Origin: Chryseobacterium antibioticum
GTDB lineage: Bacteria; Bacteroidota; Bacteroidia; Flavobacteriales; Weeksellaceae
Length of the DNA: 64,000 nucleotides
Direction: 5' to 3'
Assembly: GCF_012927325.1 (NCBI RefSeq)
Contig: NZ_JABBGI010000011.1
Span: 90,707-154,706, forward strand
Shown: positions 60,614-64,000 of the stretch, in pieces
Position numbering within the stretch: the stretch's first letter is position 1
How the letters are laid out: each line of letters opens with the position of its first letter
Made by a program: the position numbers and the translations under genes
The notes under the pieces: model-generated
The model's database searches: none
Told to the model about the DNA's origin: nothing
The model's input: only the letters and a program-made list of their open reading frames with translations

Positions 60614-61540
60614 ATGACGAACCCTCTATTTTATGCAAAAATAATTCTGTTCGGAGAATATGGGATGATTGAAGACTCCCAGGGGCTTGTAGTACCTTAC
60701 AGTTTCTATAAAGGAGCCTTGAAATTCTCAGATTTGAGTTCTGAATTTGAACTAAAATCCAACAGACATCTGCAGAAATACTCTGAATATCTTACTGAGC
60801 TTGATCTTTCTGATGATTTTAAGTTGGATATTGAACGCTTTAAAAACGATATTGCATCCGGACTTTTCTTCGATTCTAATATTCCTCAGGGATATGGAGT
60901 GGGAAGTTCAGGAGCTCTGGTAGCTGCTATTTTTGAAAAATATGCCCTCACCAAGCTTGAGCCTGAACAGATCTCAAAAGATAATCTAAAAAAATTAAAA
61001 GCCGTTTTCGGTGAAATGGAAAGTTATTTCCACGGTAAAAGTTCAGGCATGGATCCTTTGATCTGTTATATGAATTTACCGATCCTTATCGAAAATAAAG
61101 AAAACCTGGACAGAGTTTCTATACCAGATGGAGAGGTAGGAAAAGGAGCTATATTTCTGATCGATAGTGGCATCACAGGAGAAACAGGACCAATGATCCA
61201 GATTTTCTTTGAAAAAATGAAAACGGAAGGTTTCCGCAAAACATTAAAAGAAGAGTTCATCCGTTACAACAACGCATGCATCGAATCTTTCCTGAAAAAA
61301 GATATGAATCCTTTCTTCAGAAACCTGAAAAAGCTTTCTCATTGGGCGTATGAACATTTCCGCCCTATGATTCCTGAAAGTATTTTCAACATATGGAAAA
61401 AAGGACTCGACTCTAATGCCTACTATCTGAAACTCTGCGGAAGCGGTGGTGGTGGATATATCCTGGGCTTTACCAAAGATTATGCGAAAGCAGAAAAAAT
61501 GCTTGAAGGCTTCCAGAAAGAAGTGATTTACAGATTTTAA
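60614..61540 (+). CDS. GHMP kinase, probable mevalonate kinase
   Basis: The 308-residue protein has the GHMP ATP-binding loop PQGYGVGSSGALVAA (91-105), an N-terminal KIILFGEYGMIEDSQGLVVP, HGKSSGMDPLICYM and the C-terminal KLCGSGGGGYILGF. It probably phosphorylates mevalonate in the isoprenoid pathway; the start sequence is typical of Flavobacteriia mevalonate kinase as I know it. The UbiA prenyltransferase follows after 10 bases. Confidence 0.88.
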   Translation: MTNPLFYAKIILFGEYGMIEDSQGLVVPYSFYKGALKFSDLSSEFELKSNRHLQKYSEYLTELDLSDDFKLDIERFKNDIASGLFFDSNIPQGYGVGSSGALVAAIFEKYALTKLEPEQISKDNLKKLKAVFGEMESYFHGKSSGMDPLICYMNLPILIENKENLDRVSIPDGEVGKGAIFLIDSGITGETGPMIQIFFEKMKTEGFRKTLKEEFIRYNNACIESFLKKDMNPFFRNLKKLSHWAYEHFRPMIPESIFNIWKKGLDSNAYYLKLCGSGGGGYILGFTKDYAKAEKMLEGFQKEVIYRF

Positions 61541-61550
61541 TTAGGCTGGA

Positions 61551-62480
61551 ATGAATTCTGAAAAAGAAACTTTCCAATCTAAAAATTACATCTCTAAATC
61601 TATATTTTACAGATTGTCACAATTCGTGGGCTTTCTGATAGGCGCGAGATTCTTCGTTGCTTTATTGCTGACATTTGCCCTCTATGTATCTACATTCTTC
61701 CTTTTCAATCAGGATGAAACCTTTAGTAAATTTGTTTTCGACTTCAAGGTACACGGCATTATTTTCTGTACCGTTATTACTATTTTGGCCGGGGGAATCA
61801 TCAATCAGTTTTATGATCTGGAAAAAGACTATGTTGTAAAACCTTTCCGTACCAGGATTCAAAGCTTCATTAAACAGAAATATTTTTTATACGCGTATCT
61901 CGCTCTGACAGCTATTTCTCTTGGAGTGGCATGGGCGATCTCTCATAAAGTTTTTGCTTTCTTTCTGGTGTACCAGTTTTTTATGTGGTTTTACAGTCAT
62001 AAGCTGAGCCGGATTTTAATCGTCAATAATCTCACTTTTGTAAGCCTTACCCTGTATCCTTTTTTCGGAATGATGGTTTATTATGAAACCTTTTCAAAGA
62101 AGGTGATGCTGATGGCTATTTTTCTATTTCTGATTCTTTTATGCATCGATATTGTAAAAGATATGTTGACCAAAAGTGTAGACAAAGCATTCGGTTATAT
62201 AACGATTCCGAACTATTTCAAAAGCAGGAATACTCAGATCATCATTATTTCTTTGTTGATGGTTACCATGGCTGTTTCTATGAAACTCATTGCTAAAACC
62301 GGTATTTCAGGTTTTATGGCATACTATTTTGCAGGGGGACTTTTTGTGATGATCCTTTGTATATATCTTCTGCTGAACTCTTCGAGAAGAAGTAAATTCT
62401 TCACCCTCAATATATTAAGGTTTTGGGTTTTTGTAGGAATTATTGCAATGCTACTGAACGGAATTGAGTACAAATTATAG
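61551..62480 (+). CDS. UbiA-family prenyltransferase (GGGP synthase-like)
   Basis: The 309-residue membrane enzyme has two Asp-rich motifs, N85-Q-F-Y-D89-L-E-K-D93 in the first and DIVKDMLTKSVDKAFGYITI in the second, which bind the prenyl diphosphate through magnesium. About eight or nine hydrophobic helices follow. Bacteroidota homologues are commonly annotated geranylgeranylglycerol-phosphate geranylgeranyltransferase; the true acceptor is unproven. Pairing with mevalonate kinase supports an isoprenoid role. Confidence 0.87.
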   Translation: MNSEKETFQSKNYISKSIFYRLSQFVGFLIGARFFVALLLTFALYVSTFFLFNQDETFSKFVFDFKVHGIIFCTVITILAGGIINQFYDLEKDYVVKPFRTRIQSFIKQKYFLYAYLALTAISLGVAWAISHKVFAFFLVYQFFMWFYSHKLSRILIVNNLTFVSLTLYPFFGMMVYYETFSKKVMLMAIFLFLILLCIDIVKDMLTKSVDKAFGYITIPNYFKSRNTQIIIISLLMVTMAVSMKLIAKTGISGFMAYYFAGGLFVMILCIYLLLNSSRRSKFFTLNILRFWVFVGIIAMLLNGIEYKL

Positions 62481-62512
62481 AAAAATTTCTTTAAATAAAC
62501 TGAGGTTATTAT

Positions 62513-62520
62513 TACCTTTG
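62513..62520 (+). promoter_or_regulatory. TAnnTTTG -7 box for proline dehydrogenase
   Basis: TACCTTTG lies 24 bases before the ATG at 62545. Confidence 0.5.
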
Positions 62521-62544
62521 CAAAACTAAATTTAATAAAAAGGA

Positions 62545-63711
62545 ATGCCCATTTTTAACGATACTAAAGTTGCATTTGCAGACAAGTCTGATGCACAATT
62601 GAGAAAGGCGTACTGGATGTTTAAAATGATTGAACAGCCTGCTCTTACCAGTCTTGGAACTTCTGTTCTTAATTTTACGGTACACAACAATTTTCCTTTC
62701 GTGACCGGAATTGTAAAAAGCACTTTGTTTGAACAGTTCTGCGGAGGAGAAACACGTGAGGAAAGTATGAAGGTGGTAAAACAACTTTTCAAAAGAGGTG
62801 TGGGAAGTATTTTCGATTACTCGATTGAAGGTAAAGAGGATGAAGAGACTTTTGATGCGGTGTGTAAAGAGATCAAGGATATCATCAGATTCTCTGTAGG
62901 AAATCCGGCCATTCCTTTTATCGTATTTAAGCCAACTGCTTTTGGAAGAATTGATCTTTATGAAGCTGTTGGAAAAGGGGCTGAGCTTACCTCAAGCCAG
63001 AAAGAAGAATGGGCAAGAGTGGTAAAAAGGTTTGATGAAGTATGTGGCCTGTGTCATGAACATAATAAAAAAGTAATGGTAGATGCCGAAGAAACCTGGA
63101 TGCAGGATGCGGCAGACCAACTTTGCGAAGAGATGATGGAGAAATATAACCAGGAAAAGCCGATCGTTTGGAATACCATTCAGATGTACAGAACGGGCAG
63201 ACTGAAGTATATGGAAGAAAATCTTCAGAGAGCGAGAGAAAAGAATTATTTCATAGGATATAAGATCGTGCGTGGAGCTTATATGGAGAAGGAAAGAGCA
63301 AGAGCTGAAGAAAAAGGGTATCCGGATCCTATTCAGCCAACCAAAGAAGCTTCGGACAAAAATTATAATGCAGGAATTGACTTCGTAACGAATCATTTAG
63401 ATAAGGTATCTGCATTTTTCGGTACCCACAATGAGATCTCATCGGAATTGATCATGGATAAAATGAAGTCCAGATCTCTGGAAAATGGAAATCCACATAT
63501 CTATTTTGGACAGCTTTACGGAATGAGTGATAATATTTCCTTCTATCTTTCAGATAAAGGCTACAATGTGGCTAAATATCTTCCTTATGGACCCGTAAAG
63601 GATGTTGTGCCTTACCTTACAAGAAGAGCGCGGGAAAACACTTCCGTAGCTGGACAGACGGGCAGGGAATTAGGTCTTATCAAGAAGGAATTAGACAGAA
63701 GAAAAAAATAG
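62545..63711 (+). CDS. Proline dehydrogenase
   Basis: The 388-residue flavoenzyme oxidises proline to pyrroline-5-carboxylate. It is a TIM barrel with FIVFKPTAFGRIDLYEAV, KVMVDAEETWMQDAADQL (about 175), QMYRTGRLKYMEENLQRA, YKIVRGAYMEKERARA (about 235), FFGTHNEISS and the C-terminal YLPYGPVKDVVPYLTRRARENT. It is the stand-alone form without a P5C dehydrogenase domain, as usual in Bacteroidota. Confidence 0.95.
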   Translation: MPIFNDTKVAFADKSDAQLRKAYWMFKMIEQPALTSLGTSVLNFTVHNNFPFVTGIVKSTLFEQFCGGETREESMKVVKQLFKRGVGSIFDYSIEGKEDEETFDAVCKEIKDIIRFSVGNPAIPFIVFKPTAFGRIDLYEAVGKGAELTSSQKEEWARVVKRFDEVCGLCHEHNKKVMVDAEETWMQDAADQLCEEMMEKYNQEKPIVWNTIQMYRTGRLKYMEENLQRAREKNYFIGYKIVRGAYMEKERARAEEKGYPDPIQPTKEASDKNYNAGIDFVTNHLDKVSAFFGTHNEISSELIMDKMKSRSLENGNPHIYFGQLYGMSDNISFYLSDKGYNVAKYLPYGPVKDVVPYLTRRARENTSVAGQTGRELGLIKKELDRRKK

Positions 63712-63734
63712 CATATTATACAAATATATAAATC

Positions 63735-63762
63735 AGACCTGCATTTTGTGCAGGTCTTTTTG
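63735..63762 (+). terminator. Terminator after proline dehydrogenase
   Basis: A perfect 9-bp stem (AGACCTGCA / TGCAGGTCT) with a TTTTG loop and T tail. Confidence 0.9.
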
Positions 63763-63895
63763 TTGATTATAGGAAAAGATAGTGTTAATTATCAATTTCA
63801 ATAGCTAGATACTATTATTGATAATTAAATACAAATCACATTATATTGAAAATACATTAATATTATTTAATTTTTATTATTTAATCTAAAGAATT

Positions 63896-64000
63896 CCTCG
63901 AGGCTCTGCCTCGGGGTGAAAAGAGGAAAAGTTTGAAAAACGGATGGTTTTTCAAAAGAATAAAAAGATGTAGCTTTGATTTATGGACGATCATATTTTG
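63896..64000 (+). mobile_element. Probable 5' end of a second IS200/IS605-type element
   Basis: CCTCGAGGC-TCT-GCCTCGGGG (63896-63916) is a hairpin of the type found at IS200/IS605 ends. A second hairpin, TTTGAAAAAC-GGATG-GTTTTTCAAA (63932-63956), lies 26 bases before an ATG, where IS200-family elements carry a translation-limiting structure. The element continues beyond the window. Confidence 0.5.
63983..64000 (+). CDS. First codons of a probable IS200/IS605 transposase
   Basis: Only MDDHIL is visible before the window ends. Flavobacteriia Y1 transposases often begin with similar M-D-D-H-I residues (recall). The upstream hairpins support it, but six codons are not enough for a firm call. Confidence 0.4.

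Overview
The window looks like an ordinary chromosomal stretch of a Bacteroidota bacterium of the Flavobacteriia, most like Chryseobacterium or a close relative (inference from gene content). Reasons: AT-rich DNA, repeated TAnnTTTG promoter boxes typical of the Bacteroidota housekeeping sigma factor, three exported proteins with type IX secretion (T9SS) sorting domains plus the frameshifted remnant of a fourth, an F-type ATP synthase operon without beta and epsilon subunits, a UbiA-family prenyltransferase beside a mevalonate-kinase-like gene, and AT-rich spacers full of short dispersed repeats. No rRNA, tRNA, prophage or CRISPR array was seen.

Layout. 1-9.2 kb: the start of an exported protein, an SRPBCC membrane protein, sucA-sucB, apaG, a T9SS-tail pseudogene, a DEDDh exonuclease, and a glycosyltransferase/acyltransferase pair. 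9.3-16.8 kb: a thioredoxin-like protein, a double-glycine Cys-rich peptide, an aldehyde dehydrogenase, and a tripartite EmrAB/TolC-like efflux operon with a divergent AraC regulator. 16.8-24.9 kb: a GC-rich dispersed element, rpsF-rpsR-rplI, a ClC channel, small membrane proteins, a 2-oxoacid dehydrogenase E2, a SAM hydrolase and phoH. 25-28.8 kb: four small outer-membrane beta-barrel genes with an IS200/IS605 element between the third and fourth. 28.8-36.3 kb: ffh, a small membrane protein, then atpB-E-F-H-(unknown exported gene)-atpA-G. 36.6-44.6 kb: a CNNM/CorC protein, clpS, udk, a DivIC-like protein, the methylmalonyl-CoA mutase small subunit, a DinB-like protein, a methyltransferase, an OmpA lipoprotein and an M20 dipeptidase. 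44.7-51.8 kb: two related T9SS cargo proteins, an SDR, etfB-etfA, a bifunctional nuclease and a nucleoside permease. 51.8-64 kb: an ECF sigma / membrane protein / outer-membrane barrel operon, a membrane plus exported gene pair, thiolase, an MFS protein, a reprolysin-like T9SS protease, mevalonate kinase, a prenyltransferase, proline dehydrogenase and, at the edge, the probable 5' end of another IS200-type element.

How it fits together. Most genes serve central metabolism (2-oxoglutarate dehydrogenase, ETF, thiolase, proline and branched-chain/propionate carbon use), energy conversion, translation and envelope biology. I did not find a large unmistakable new system. The best candidates for new biology are the sigma/anti-sigma-like/coiled-coil-barrel operon (51849-54268), the Cys-rich double-glycine peptide (9901-10089), the exported protein inside the ATP synthase operon (33205-33630), a perfect 18-bp palindrome upstream of etfBA, and several dispersed repeat families in operon spacers. 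Start codons were moved downstream of the longest ORF where a signal peptide, promoter or terminator made the extension unlikely.
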